Under the pieces are notes generated by a model, which saw nothing but the letters and a program-made list of their open reading frames with translations, was not told the DNA's origin and did not search any database. The translations under genes and the position numbers were made by a program. From the NCBI RefSeq assembly GCF_036013525.1, contig NZ_CP107853.1:7998001-8062000 (forward strand): a DNA stretch of 64,000 nucleotides, read 5' to 3'. Shown piece by piece: positions 34,787 to 43,425 of this stretch; the first letter of the stretch is position 1; every line of letters starts with the position of its first letter. Source of the stretch: Nonomuraea sp. NBC_00507. Its GTDB lineage: Bacteria > Actinomycetota > Actinomycetes > Streptosporangiales > Streptosporangiaceae.

Positions 34787-35521
34787 TCAACGGCCGCCCG
34801 CACGCTCCGTTGCTTGCTCCCTGGCCCCACCACTGTCACCCGCCGGACGGGCGAGGCGGACCATGGCGCGATACAGGGCGGTGGGCGCGGGAGCCGGCTC
34901 CAGCGGGGGCAGATCGGTGCCGGGAGTGGCCCAGGCGCGCAGCATCTGGCCGACCAGGCGGCGCCAGGTGTCAGATGCGGCGTCTGCGGTGGCGGCGACG
35001 ACGCCGGCGTTGGCCATCAGCAAGATGACCATGTCCTGGTCGGTGAAGTCCTCCCGCAGGTGGCCGCTGGCCTTGGCGCGGGCGATGAGGTCGAGGAAGC
35101 CGTTGTAGGCCTCGGTGCGGCGGGCTTCCAGGGCTTTGGCGGCGGGGAAGGTCATGGCCAGTACGTCGGCGAAGCCGCGGTCGGCGGCCTGCATGGCGCA
35201 GACGGCCTGGACGTAGCCGGTGAAGCCGTGCCAGGGGTCGGGGTCGGCGAGGGCCTGGGCCGTGGCGGCGGCATAGGCGTCCATGCGGTCGGCGAAGACG
35301 GCGTTGATGAGTTCGTCGGGGGTGGCGAAGCGGCGCGACAGGGTGGCTTTGCCGACGCCTGCTTCGCGGGCGATGCAGGCCATGGAGACGCCGAGGCCGT
35401 GGCTGGCGTACAGGCGGCGGGCGGCGGCCAGGATGCGTTCGCGGTTGCGTTCGGCGTCGGCGCGCAGTCCCGAACCGGGCTGCTCGCCCGAAGACTCGGG
35501 GGAGTCTGCGGAATGATCCAT
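34787..35521 (-). CDS. TetR family transcriptional regulator
   Basis: A 244-residue repressor starting at ATG 35521 (MDHSADSPESSGEQ, a short tail before the HTH). The HTH reads AERNRERILAAARRLYASHG, CIAREAGVGKATLSRRFATPDEL. The C-terminal domain matches the group with LLMANAGVVAATADAASDTW. It is divergent from the quinone oxidoreductase-SDR-DoxX operon, with an inverted repeat between them, and likely represses it and itself. Confidence 0.92.
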   Translation of the reverse strand: MDHSADSPESSGEQPGSGLRADAERNRERILAAARRLYASHGLGVSMACIAREAGVGKATLSRRFATPDELINAVFADRMDAYAAATAQALADPDPWHGFTGYVQAVCAMQAADRGFADVLAMTFPAAKALEARRTEAYNGFLDLIARAKASGHLREDFTDQDMVILLMANAGVVAATADAASDTWRRLVGQMLRAWATPGTDLPPLEPAPAPTALYRAMVRLARPAGDSGGAREQATERAGGR

Positions 35522-35533
35522 GCCTTCCACTCT

Positions 35534-35604
35534 ACCCAAGTGGAACAACCTACCCAATTCTCTTGTTACGCTGGGCAGCACAAACTGGGTAACCCGTTCC
35601 ACTT
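35534..35604. promoter_or_regulatory. Inverted-repeat operators in the TetR/oxidoreductase divergent promoter
   Basis: AAGTGGAACAACCTACCCA (35538-35556) is matched in reverse by TGGGTAACCCGTTCCACTT (35586-35604). An extra TACCCA lies at 35534-35539. The two half-regions flank the centre of the 100-bp intergenic region, fitting two sites for the divergent TetR. Confidence 0.6.
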
Positions 35605-35621
35605 CTCGAAAGGTGCAGCTC

Positions 35622-36560
35622 GTGCGCGCTGTCACGCTGAACTCCGTCCCTGAGGCCCCGGCCGTGGCCGACGTCCCCACCCCGCAGCCAGAGGCCGGGG
35701 AGGTGCTGGTGAAAGTGGCTGTCTCCTCGATCAACGGGTTCGACGCCGCCACCGCGGCCGGCTACCTGCAAGGGGCGATGGAGCACCGCTTCCCGCTGGT
35801 GGTGGGCAAGGACTTCGCCGGCACCGTCGAGGCGCTCGGCGAAGGCGTCGAGGGCTTCACGGTCGGCCAGGCGGTCTTCGGCGTGGTGATGAAGCCGTTC
35901 CTGGGCACCGGGTCGCTGGCCCAGTACGTCACCGTGTCCGCCGGCTACGGCATCGCCCCCATCCCCGAGGGCCTGGGCGTTCAGGAGGCGGGTGCGCTGG
36001 GCCTGGCCGGCACCGCGGCGCTGGACAGCCTCAACGCCGTCGCCCCGGCCGACGGCGAGACCATGCTGATCTCCGGCGCCACCGGCGGGGTGGGCGCGCT
36101 GGCCGTGCAGCTGGCCGCCGCCCGCGGCGCCCGCGTCATCGCCACCGCCCGCCCCGGCGCGGAGGCCGACTTCGTCACCGGCCTCACCGACGCCAAACTC
36201 GACCTCGTCGACTTCAGCGGCGATCTGCCGGCTCAGGTCCGGGCGCTCGCCCCGGAAGGGGTGGACGCCGTGCTGCACCTGGCGGGCGACGGCCCCCAGC
36301 TCGCGAGCCTGCTGCGTCCGGGCGGCCGCCTCGCCTCCACCCTCGGCCTGACCGCCGACGCCGTCGAGGTTTCCGGCGTCACCATCCACACAATCATGGC
36401 CGACACCAACCCGCAGACCCTGACCGCCCTGGCCACCCAGGCCGCCTCGGGCGCGCTGCGCGTCCCGGTCACCGCCACCTACCCGCTGGAGCAAGCCCCG
36501 CAGGCGTTCGCCGCCTTCGGCACCGGCGCGCTCGGCAAGCTCGCCATCACCTGCTCCTGA
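35622..36560 (+). CDS. Quinone oxidoreductase-like MDR protein
   Basis: A 312-residue zinc-free medium-chain reductase. GTG 35622 starts VRAVTLNSVPEAPAVADVPT, with GAAAGG eight bases upstream. The GroES-like domain shows GKDFAGTVEALGEGV; the Rossmann part shows ETMLISGATGGVGALAVQLA. It would reduce a quinone or enone with NADPH. It is first of three genes with an SDR and a DoxX protein, a typical quinone/electrophile module. Confidence 0.9.
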   Translation: MRAVTLNSVPEAPAVADVPTPQPEAGEVLVKVAVSSINGFDAATAAGYLQGAMEHRFPLVVGKDFAGTVEALGEGVEGFTVGQAVFGVVMKPFLGTGSLAQYVTVSAGYGIAPIPEGLGVQEAGALGLAGTAALDSLNAVAPADGETMLISGATGGVGALAVQLAAARGARVIATARPGAEADFVTGLTDAKLDLVDFSGDLPAQVRALAPEGVDAVLHLAGDGPQLASLLRPGGRLASTLGLTADAVEVSGVTIHTIMADTNPQTLTALATQAASGALRVPVTATYPLEQAPQAFAAFGTGALGKLAITCS

Positions 36561-36601
36561 CCCTGTCCGACCCCGTCCATCACCACGAAAGAGATCTGAT
36601 C

Positions 36602-37282
36602 GTGCCCACCATTGCCATCGTCGGCGCCGGTCCCGGCATGGGCCTGGCCATCGCCCGTACCTTCGGCAGCCGCGGCTTCGACGTCGCGCTGATCGCCCGC
36701 ACCAAGGACAAGCTCCAGACGCTGGTCGACCAGCTCGGCCAGGAGGGCATCACCGCTGAGGCGTTCCCTGCGGACGTGCTGGACCGCCCATCGCTGACCG
36801 CCGCCCTCGACGCGGCAGCCGGCCGCTTCGGCGGCATCGACGTGCTGGAGTATTCCCCGGCGCCGCACTCGCCGGTGCCCGGCCTCACCATGGCCGTCCC
36901 CAGCGAGGTCACGGTGGACAACCTGCAGCCACAGTTCGAATACAACGTCTACGGCGCGCTGGCCGCCGCTCACGCGGTGCTGCCCGCCATGCGGCAGGCC
37001 GGCGCCGGGACACTGCTGTTCACCACCGGCGGCGGCTCGGTGCACCCCGTACCCATGCTCGGCAACGTCAACGCCGCCGCCGCGGCGCTGCGCAACTGGG
37101 TGCTCAACCTGCACAACGAACTGGCCGGCAGCGGCGTGTACGCCGCGCACGTGGCGATCAACATCTGGATCGGCGAGGGCGGCCCCGAGGGCATCCCGAC
37201 CGCCACACCCGAGCAGATCGCCCCCCTGTACTGGGACCTGTACGAGCGCCGCGACCAGCCCGAACTCGTCTTCAACGGCTGA
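36602..37282 (+). CDS. SDR-fold protein lacking the catalytic Tyr-Lys pair
   Basis: A 226-residue Rossmann protein starting at GTG 36602 with a GAAAGAGAT ribosome site. The nucleotide motif is GAGPGMGLAIA (8-18), and the fold resembles classical SDRs (LFTTGGGSVHPVP where the catalytic serine lies). In the active-site helix PMLGNVNAAAAALRNW the expected Tyr and Lys are Val156 and Ala160. It may bind a dinucleotide without normal SDR chemistry. It lies between the reductase and DoxX genes. Confidence 0.85.
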   Translation: MPTIAIVGAGPGMGLAIARTFGSRGFDVALIARTKDKLQTLVDQLGQEGITAEAFPADVLDRPSLTAALDAAAGRFGGIDVLEYSPAPHSPVPGLTMAVPSEVTVDNLQPQFEYNVYGALAAAHAVLPAMRQAGAGTLLFTTGGGSVHPVPMLGNVNAAAAALRNWVLNLHNELAGSGVYAAHVAINIWIGEGGPEGIPTATPEQIAPLYWDLYERRDQPELVFNG

Positions 37283-37362
37283 GGCGGCCGGCCACACCCC
37301 CGCCAGGCGGGAGCACCACGAGCCGGGCTCCCTCTCACCCCTACCGTCAAGGAGATCTTTCG

Positions 37363-37734
37363 ATGAACGTCGTCCTGTGGATTGTGCAGGCCATCCTGGC
37401 CGCCATGTTCGGCATGGCCGGAGTGATGAAGTCCACCCAGCTCAAGGACAAGCTCGCCCCCATGCTGCCGTGGGTGGAGGACTTCTCCGCCGGCACCGTC
37501 CGCCTCATCGGCATCGCCGAGTTGGCCGGCGCGCTCGGGCTGATCCTGCCCGCGCTCACCGGCATCGCGCCCGTCCTGACCCCGCTGGCCGCGACCGGCC
37601 TGGCCGTGGTGATGGTGCTGGCCGCACTCACCCACGCCCGCCGCAAGGAGCCCGGCGCGATCGCCTTCAACGCGGTCCTGTTCCTGCTGGCCGCGTTCGT
37701 CGCCTGGGGCCGCTTCGGCCCCTACAGCTTCTGA
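37363..37734 (+). CDS. DoxX family membrane protein
   Basis: A 123-residue, four-helix membrane protein: LWIVQAILAAMFGMAGVMK, VRLIGIAELAGALGLILPAL, VLTPLAATGLAVVMVLAALT and AIAFNAVLFLLAAFVAWGRF are the helices. DoxX proteins accompany quinone- and thiol-linked reductases. It has an AAGGAG ribosome site and is third in the TetR-controlled module. Confidence 0.9.
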   Translation: MNVVLWIVQAILAAMFGMAGVMKSTQLKDKLAPMLPWVEDFSAGTVRLIGIAELAGALGLILPALTGIAPVLTPLAATGLAVVMVLAALTHARRKEPGAIAFNAVLFLLAAFVAWGRFGPYSF

Positions 37735-37781
37735 CCCCGCGCCGCTGACCCCTGCCTCTGCCGCGAGGAGCCAACCACCTC

Positions 37782-38080
37782 ATGAGTGTCACCGTCTTCG
37801 GCGCGACCGGCGGCATCAGACGACGTGCCGGCGGTCGGCGACGTGAACCACGACTGGCCGTTCCCCACGGCCGCCGTCGCCCACCACTGCGGCAGCGGCA
37901 CCACGGGGCCGGGGTGGGGGGTGCCCGCCGTGGCCGTGCCGGTCATGTACGGCCAGCCGTTCTGGGCGTCCAGGCTGACGGCACTGGGCGTGGCCCCGGC
38001 CGCGACCCCGTTCCGCCCCTGACGCCCGCACGACTGGCCGCCGCACTCGCCACCGCGGGCCCGGCCACCGAACAGGGTGA
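37782..38080 (+). pseudogene. Fused fragments: NmrA-like start and glycosyltransferase C-terminus
   Basis: ATG 37782 begins MSVTVFGATGGI, the opening of an NmrA-like gene, but this stops matching after 12 codons. In a second frame from about 37816, DDVPAVGDVNHDWPFPTAAV, AHHCGSGTTG and VPVMYGQPFWASRLTALGV are the nucleotide-sugar-binding C-terminus of a GT1 (sterol/macrolide) glycosyltransferase. LTPARLAAALATAGP follows in a third frame. Two unrelated relics are joined here. 38081-38426 holds nothing I recognise. Confidence 0.65.
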
Positions 38081-38426
38081 CAGCCGCCGAACATCCAACA
38101 CATTGGGATGACCAGCAAAACGGCGTCACCTGATGGCCCTGGGCACACCAGATCATCACCGCCCTGAGCCGGCTGCGCGTCCTACCCGCCTCGACCTGAC
38201 CAACACCAACCGCCCCAATGACGAAGAAGGGATCAACGCCGGCCCGACGGGACAGCCAGACCACCACACTGACCACAACGCGAATTCAACCTCAGACGGA
38301 CACCTCAGCCGCCCACACGAAGATCGCGGCCCAGGCCAACCCCTCTTCGCTCGATGTCTTTTCGCTTAAGCTTTCTTTGGGTATGCATGGAGTCCTCTGA
38401 CAATCCTGTCCACGAAAGGCCCTTTC

Positions 38427-38933
38427 GTGAATCCCCTCTTTCCGGACAACTACTACGAGCCCGCTATCGGACTCGTCATTTTCCTCGTCACCCTGTTCGT
38501 CGTCGGCAAACTGCTCGTACCCCGCTTGCAGAAGACGCTGGCCGAGCGGGTCGACGCGATTGAGGGCGGCATCATGAGGGCAGAGGAGGCCCAAGCCAGG
38601 GCCCGGAATCTTGAGCGGCAATACCACGAGCAACTGGAAGAAGCCCGGCGCGACGCGGCGCGGTTGCGGGAGGAGGCCCGTCAGCATGGCGCACAGATCA
38701 GGGCGGAGTTGCGCGCGCAGGCGCAGGCCGAGGCCGGCAACGTCATCGCGATGGCGCGGGCCCAGATCGAGGCCGACAGACAGGCGGCGTTCGCCCACAT
38801 GCGCCCGGAGATCGGCCGTCTGTCGACCGCCCTGGCGGGCCGCATCATGGGGGAGTCACTGGAGGAGGACGTACGGCAGACCGGCATCGCGGAACGATTC
38901 CTGGACGAGCTGGAGAACCGAACAGTTTCTTGA
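38427..38933 (+). CDS. Orphan F-type ATP synthase subunit b (AtpF)-like protein
   Basis: A 168-residue protein with one N-terminal membrane helix (PAIGLVIFLVTLFVVGKLLV, about 12-31) and a long charged coiled coil (EEAQARARNLERQYHEQLEE and on), as in AtpF. GTG start with AAAGG upstream. In bacteria atpF lies in the atp operon; none of the other subunits is near. It may be a paralogue captured with the rubble around it. The length is normal for AtpF. Confidence 0.85.
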   Translation: MNPLFPDNYYEPAIGLVIFLVTLFVVGKLLVPRLQKTLAERVDAIEGGIMRAEEAQARARNLERQYHEQLEEARRDAARLREEARQHGAQIRAELRAQAQAEAGNVIAMARAQIEADRQAAFAHMRPEIGRLSTALAGRIMGESLEEDVRQTGIAERFLDELENRTVS

Positions 38934-39356
38934 GGTAACAGGCCGATCATTGGCCGAGACCGCGGCATAGTGGCCTGACGACCTCTATAGTGAATCCATT
39001 TCGTCCTCCCGTGGCCTGGGCGATGCGGTGGTTTTTGAGGACGGCGAGACCTTGCTGGTTAACTGCCTCTTCGTGATTGGCCCGGCCAGTGTTATCAGGT
39101 GATCGCGTGAGATGACGATGCGTGACCGTTGAAGGGACTGCTCTGGAACGAGAAGCACCCGTGGTGGTAGATCATGTCCTCGCCAAAGAAGCCGGTTCGG
39201 CCTATAGGCCACCGACGTGCTGCGGCTGCGCCCCGACCACTTCGACCCCGACCTGCCCGAGATCGACTTCACCACCCTGGCCGAGGCGGCGTAGGCGGCC
39301 ATGCGGGGCAGGCTCGCCCAGCAGCTTGGCGATCGAGGTGAGCGACCGTCCAGTGC
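38934..39356. other. Intergenic rubble
   Basis: The plus strand near 39219-39293 reads TDVLRLRPDHFDPDLPEIDF then TTLAEAA and stop, which looks like the end of a lost protein. No family was recognised. The rest is non-coding. Confidence 0.35.
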
Positions 39357-39650
39357 TCAGGGCCCGGCCTGGGTGAGCAGCACGATGAGTTGGAGCATGC
39401 CGTAACCGGTTGCCGCCGGCAGTTGGAGCAGGAGCGGCACCAGCGGGAACGAGCCGAACGTAGCCATCCCGAATGCGATACCGGCGATGTTGGTCGTCCA
39501 CACGCCGCGGCGGGCGAGCATGCGCCTGTGCACCAGCGGCGTACGCCCCCGTAGCTCGGCCACCACCCATGCGACGAGGGCGAAGGCCGCCCCGCCGAAC
39601 AGGCCCAGTGTCAGGCCGCTGGCCCAGGTCCTGGGCTCAGACGAGCAGCT
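39357..39650 (-). pseudogene. Fragment of a DHA2-type MFS transporter
   Basis: The minus strand reads LTLGLFGGAAFALVAWVVAE, LRGRTPLVHRRMLARRGVWT and ATFGSFPLVPLLLQLPAATG. This matches the middle of EmrB/QacA-like pumps (helix, loop with RxPLVxLRxL, helix). Neither end is complete. Confidence 0.65.
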
Positions 39651-40089
39651 GGAGCAGGTGGCGCGCAGCCGTGTGCTGGGCGTGCATGAGCCGGTATTGG
39701 CCGGGTGGCATGCCGTAGGCGTGCTTGAAGAGGCGGTTGAAGTGGGTGGCGCTGGCAAAGCCCCAGCGGGCGGCGATCGCGGCGACCGGGCGGTCGGCCA
39801 GCGTGGGGTCGGCCAGGTCGCGGCGGCAGTGCTGCAGCCGCCGCGTCCTGATCCACTCGGCCACCGGTTGCTGTTCCTCGGCGAACAGCTTGTACAGCTG
39901 CCGCAGTGAGATGTGGTGCGCGGCGGCGATCGACTGGGGTGACAGGCGCGCATCGCCGAGATGCCGCTCGATGTAGCAGTAGATCTGCCGCCGGTGGGCC
40001 CGTCGGCGCGCGGCCGGTGCGTCGAGCTCGGTTAACAGGGTGGCGAGCGCGAGGCCGAGCGCGGCCTCGGCAGGCGTAGCCAGTGTCAT
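39637..40089 (-). CDS. AraC-type DNA-binding protein, HTH domain only
   Basis: A 150-residue protein with the double HTH of AraC: ISLRQLYKLFAEEQQPVAEW, then PVAAIAARWGFASATHFNRL and FKHAYGMPPGQYR. Full-length relatives of about 320 residues carry an N-terminal sensor domain, absent here; the protein begins in the linker (ALGLALATLLTELDAP). The ATG overlaps the stop of the FAD oxidase gene (ATGA), giving possible coupling. It is either a truncated regulator brought next to that gene or a functional HTH-only form. Confidence 0.75.
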   Translation of the reverse strand: MTLATPAEAALGLALATLLTELDAPAARRRAHRRQIYCYIERHLGDARLSPQSIAAAHHISLRQLYKLFAEEQQPVAEWIRTRRLQHCRRDLADPTLADRPVAAIAARWGFASATHFNRLFKHAYGMPPGQYRLMHAQHTAARHLLQLLV

Positions 40090-41450
40090 GGCGTCGGGGG
40101 GATGGGATGGTGGGAGCGGATGACGTCGCCGGGGTCGACCTGCGCTTTGACGCGTCGTAGCCGCAGGTAGGTTTCCGGCGGGAACAGGGTCGAGGCCTCG
40201 GCCGGGCCTTCGGCGAAGTTCAGATAGCGGCGGCCGGTGTCCCACGGGCGCATGGCGCCGGTGAGCCGTTCCAGGTCCTCGGCCACGGCGGCGCCGGTCT
40301 CGGGCCGGTCGGCAATGCCGCCGGCGATCAGGGCGAACGTGGCGTCGATCGAGGTCAGCGCCCCGCTGCCGGGTGTGGGGCGGGCCAGCGCCGCGCCGAG
40401 TTGGCGCAGCTCCACCGTCACCAGGCGGGATCCGGAGCCAGGCCCCGCCGTCTGCACCAGCGCGTCGATCCCGGCCGGCGGCAGCTCGCCGAACAGCCGG
40501 TGATCGCTGATCACGGGGACGGGCTGTTCGGGGTCCAGGTGCAGCCGGCTGAGCGCTGCGGGCGCCACCATGGCGAAGGTGTCCAGGCCGGGCGCAAGCC
40601 CACGCAGCGGGGCGAGCACCTGCTCGCCGAACCTCTGGTCGCCGAGCACGGCGGCGTCGATGTTGACCACGGAGCGTCCGGGCAGGGGTGCGGCCGGCTC
40701 CGGAAGGTGCAGGATGCGGGCGGAGGAGGTGATCTCCTCCGGGGCGGTGGCCTGCCAGGTGTTCCAGGCGTGCAGCACCTCGCCGGCGCGTTCCCACGGC
40801 CAGAACAGGCCGCCGGCGTAGATGCGCGGGATCGGCAGGAGCTCGAATTCCAGCGCGGTGACCACGGCGAAGCTGCCGCCGCCGCCGCGCAGCGCCCAGA
40901 ACAGATCGGGCTCGTGGCCGGGGTCTGCGCGGATGAGGTCGCCGTCGGCCGTGACCGCCTCGGCGGCCAGCAGCCTGTTGCAGGCCAGGCCGTGTTTGCG
41001 GGCCAGCCAGCTGAGCCCCCCGCCCAACGTGTAGCCGGCGACGCCGACGTCGGGTGAGGAGCCGGCCAGTGCGGCCAGTCCGTGCTCGGCGGCCGGCTCC
41101 GCGACTTCGATCCACAACGTGCCTGCTCCGATGCGTGCCTGGCGAGCCTGCGGATCGATGTGGACGCCGTTCAGGTCGGCGGTCTTGAGCAGCACAGTGT
41201 CGTGCAGGTCGGCGAGGGCGGCCGCGGCGTGGCCGGTGGTCTGCGCCGTGATGCGCAGGCCGCGCTCCCGCGCCGCGGTCACCACGGCGGCCACCTCTTT
41301 CGGCGTGGTGGGGACGGCCACGGCGACGGGTTGCTGATCGGCGGCCAGGTTCCAGGCCTGGCGCGCGGCGTCCCAGCCCGCGTCCCCGGGCAGCAGGAAC
41401 CGTCCCGGCAGGGCACGGCGCAGCGTCGTGTGGGTCGGCGTGGTGCTCAT
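40086..41450 (-). CDS. FAD-linked oxidase (berberine-bridge/6-hydroxynicotine oxidase type)
   Basis: A 454-residue flavoprotein. The PCMH-type FAD domain shows PTTPKEVAAVVTAARERGLR, the flavin-linking His in TTGHAAAA, GVAGYTLGGGLSWLARKHGL (no second flavin-linking Cys) and WALRGGGGSFAVVTALEFEL. The C-terminal BBE tail ends RRYLNFAEG and LRRVKAQVDPGDVIRSHHPI. It oxidises an alcohol or amine with O2. ATG 41450 overlaps the upstream stop by 4 bp, so it is coupled to the secreted-protein gene before it. Confidence 0.9.
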   Translation of the reverse strand: MSTTPTHTTLRRALPGRFLLPGDAGWDAARQAWNLAADQQPVAVAVPTTPKEVAAVVTAARERGLRITAQTTGHAAAALADLHDTVLLKTADLNGVHIDPQARQARIGAGTLWIEVAEPAAEHGLAALAGSSPDVGVAGYTLGGGLSWLARKHGLACNRLLAAEAVTADGDLIRADPGHEPDLFWALRGGGGSFAVVTALEFELLPIPRIYAGGLFWPWERAGEVLHAWNTWQATAPEEITSSARILHLPEPAAPLPGRSVVNIDAAVLGDQRFGEQVLAPLRGLAPGLDTFAMVAPAALSRLHLDPEQPVPVISDHRLFGELPPAGIDALVQTAGPGSGSRLVTVELRQLGAALARPTPGSGALTSIDATFALIAGGIADRPETGAAVAEDLERLTGAMRPWDTGRRYLNFAEGPAEASTLFPPETYLRLRRVKAQVDPGDVIRSHHPIPPTP

Positions 41451-41998
41451 GGGCAGCTCACCCGCCGATTCCACTGCGCGAACGTGCCGGCCGGGTTGCG
41501 CTTCCACACCCACGCGTGCAGGTCGTAGTGGACCGGCTGGCCGGGTTCGTGCCCGGCCATCGGGCCGTCGAACGCACGCCCGAACAGGCGCGGCCGGTCG
41601 GTGTCGGTGCCTGGGTCCTGGTCGGCGTCGGTGCGGTAGTACTCGACCCCGATCAGACGCAGCCGCCCGGCGCGCCGCTCGTACAGCAGCAACTCCGGCC
41701 GTCGCAGGTCGATCGCCGGGTCGGCGGACAGTCTCGGGTGGGCGTAGTGGTAGCCCATCGCGCCGGTGCCCTCCGGATCCTGGGCGCAGGCGCCGGCCGC
41801 GCGGTAGCCGGCCTTGCGCGCCACCTCCACCGAGTGGAAGCGGGCCGTGGCCTTGCGGACCTCGGCGATCTGCCGGCCCACACCGGCCCCCGCTCCGGGC
41901 GCGGGCCGGTCCTGTGTCACCGCGGAGGCCGTGGCAGGGCTCGCGGCGAGCGCCACGAGGCCGAGCGCGAGGATGGGAAGGATGCGAGAGTTCGTCAT
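41447..41998 (-). CDS. Secreted protein of unknown function with AMGYHY motif
   Basis: A 183-residue exported protein starting at ATG 41998 (MTNSRILPILALGLVALAAS, signal cleaved near TASA). The mature part has VEVARKAGYRAAGACAQDPE, GTGAMGYHYAHPRLSADPAI, LRRPELLLYERRAGRLRLIG and a C-terminal HYDLHAWVWKRNPAGTFAQW. This histidine-rich arrangement recurs in actinomycete proteins of unknown role. It is coupled to the FAD oxidase downstream. An upstream in-frame ATG lacks a signal sequence. Confidence 0.8.
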   Translation of the reverse strand: MTNSRILPILALGLVALAASPATASAVTQDRPAPGAGAGVGRQIAEVRKATARFHSVEVARKAGYRAAGACAQDPEGTGAMGYHYAHPRLSADPAIDLRRPELLLYERRAGRLRLIGVEYYRTDADQDPGTDTDRPRLFGRAFDGPMAGHEPGQPVHYDLHAWVWKRNPAGTFAQWNRRVSCP

Positions 41999-42144
41999 CG
42001 TGTGCCTCCCTTGGCTAGGGGAAGGCACCAGTCTGGCCACGCTGCGGTGAGGCGATGGAGACCGCGATTGCGGGGTCCTGGCCGACCGGCACCCCCTCAT
42101 TCGGGGGGTTGGCGGCCTCGTGCGGGCCTGGCCATAGTGGAGGG

Positions 42145-43335
42145 ATGAACGGGAGTTGGAATGCGACCACTGCCGATCACCATGCGTTGCTGCTCAAGCA
42201 CGCCGCCGCGGCCGAGAGCATCGCCGAGCTGTTCCGCGTCACGTCCCAGCATCTGCGCCGGCTGATTCCGTATGACGGGTCGGGTTGGTTCGCCACCGAT
42301 CCGGCGACCGGACTGCCGACCGCGCCCAGCCGAGCGGAGAGCGTGTGCAGCCACGACCCCGACGTGTGCATGGCTTACTGGGAGCGCGAGTTCCTGACCC
42401 AGGACGTCAACCTGTTCCGGGATCTGGCTCGCGCGCCCGTCCCTGCCGCCGCGCTGCGGGCCGCAACCCGTGACCGTCCCGCCCGCAGCGCCCGCTACCT
42501 CGAGTTCGTCCGGCCCTGGGGGTTCGGCGACGAGCTGCGCGTGGTGCTCCGTGCCGGTCGCGGCGCCTGGGGGTACGTCGCCCTCCTCCGCAAGCAGGGA
42601 CGGCCCGCGTTCGACACCCACGAGATCGAACTGGCCGCCAGCCTGTCGACGCCGCTTGCGGAGGCGATCCGCGTACACGCGCAACAGCCTGCACGCCCGC
42701 TCGTCCCGGGCGAAGGCCACGAGCCCGGCCTGATGCTCTTCAGCTCCGACGGTGTGCTGATCTCCAGCAACGATGCCGCCCACGGCTGGCTCGAAGAGGT
42801 GCGCGGGGATTGCTTTGTCGACCCACCTCGCCTGGCTGCACCCGGTGTGCTGGAAGCACCCGATGCCGCCTCGCCGCCGATGGTGGTCTTCGGGACGCTC
42901 ATGCAGGCCCGGGCCATCGCCGAGGCACGCGAGCGCGGCATCGCCCGGGCCAGGCTGCGCTCTCCTGTGACCGGCCAGTGGGTCGTCTGCCACGCATCAT
43001 GCCTGCGGAACCCCGACGGCCGGCCCGGCAACCTGGCGCTCGTGATCGAGCCCGCGAAGGCGGCGGAGATCGCCCCGATCATCGTCCAGGCCTACGAGCT
43101 CTCCCCTCGCGAGCAGGAGATCACCCAGCTCATCGCCCAGGGCGCCGCGACCGCCGAGATCGCCGGCCGGCTCAGTCTGTCCGCGCACACGATCCGCGAC
43201 TACATCAAGGCGATCTTCGAGAAGGTCGGCGTCTCCAGCCGCGGCGAGCTGGTGGCCAGGCTCTTCGCCGAACACTACGCGCCCTTGCACTTCGAGCCCG
43301 GCAACCTCGACGCCGCTGCATGCCCAGAGGAGTGA
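42145..43335 (+). CDS. LuxR family transcriptional regulator with GAF-like sensor region
   Basis: A 396-residue regulator. The N-terminal 170 residues (LFRVTSQHLRRLIPYDGSGW, RVVLRAGRGAWGYVALLRKQ) look like a GAF-like sensor, followed by a PAS-like part. The C-terminal LuxR HTH reads YELSPREQEITQLIAQGAAT, AEIAGRLSLSAHTIRDYIKA, IFEKVGVSSRGELV. ATG 42145 sits right after GGAGG. It is divergent from the secreted protein-FAD oxidase-AraC genes and may control them. Confidence 0.87.
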   Translation: MNGSWNATTADHHALLLKHAAAAESIAELFRVTSQHLRRLIPYDGSGWFATDPATGLPTAPSRAESVCSHDPDVCMAYWEREFLTQDVNLFRDLARAPVPAAALRAATRDRPARSARYLEFVRPWGFGDELRVVLRAGRGAWGYVALLRKQGRPAFDTHEIELAASLSTPLAEAIRVHAQQPARPLVPGEGHEPGLMLFSSDGVLISSNDAAHGWLEEVRGDCFVDPPRLAAPGVLEAPDAASPPMVVFGTLMQARAIAEARERGIARARLRSPVTGQWVVCHASCLRNPDGRPGNLALVIEPAKAAEIAPIIVQAYELSPREQEITQLIAQGAATAEIAGRLSLSAHTIRDYIKAIFEKVGVSSRGELVARLFAEHYAPLHFEPGNLDAAACPEE

Positions 43336-43425
43336 ACGCCCCCTGCACTCCACGTTGAGGCGGGAACGTTCACCGGCTTGCCGGGGCGTCAGTGATTCGT
43401 TGGCTGTTCCGGACTGGTGGGAGTG

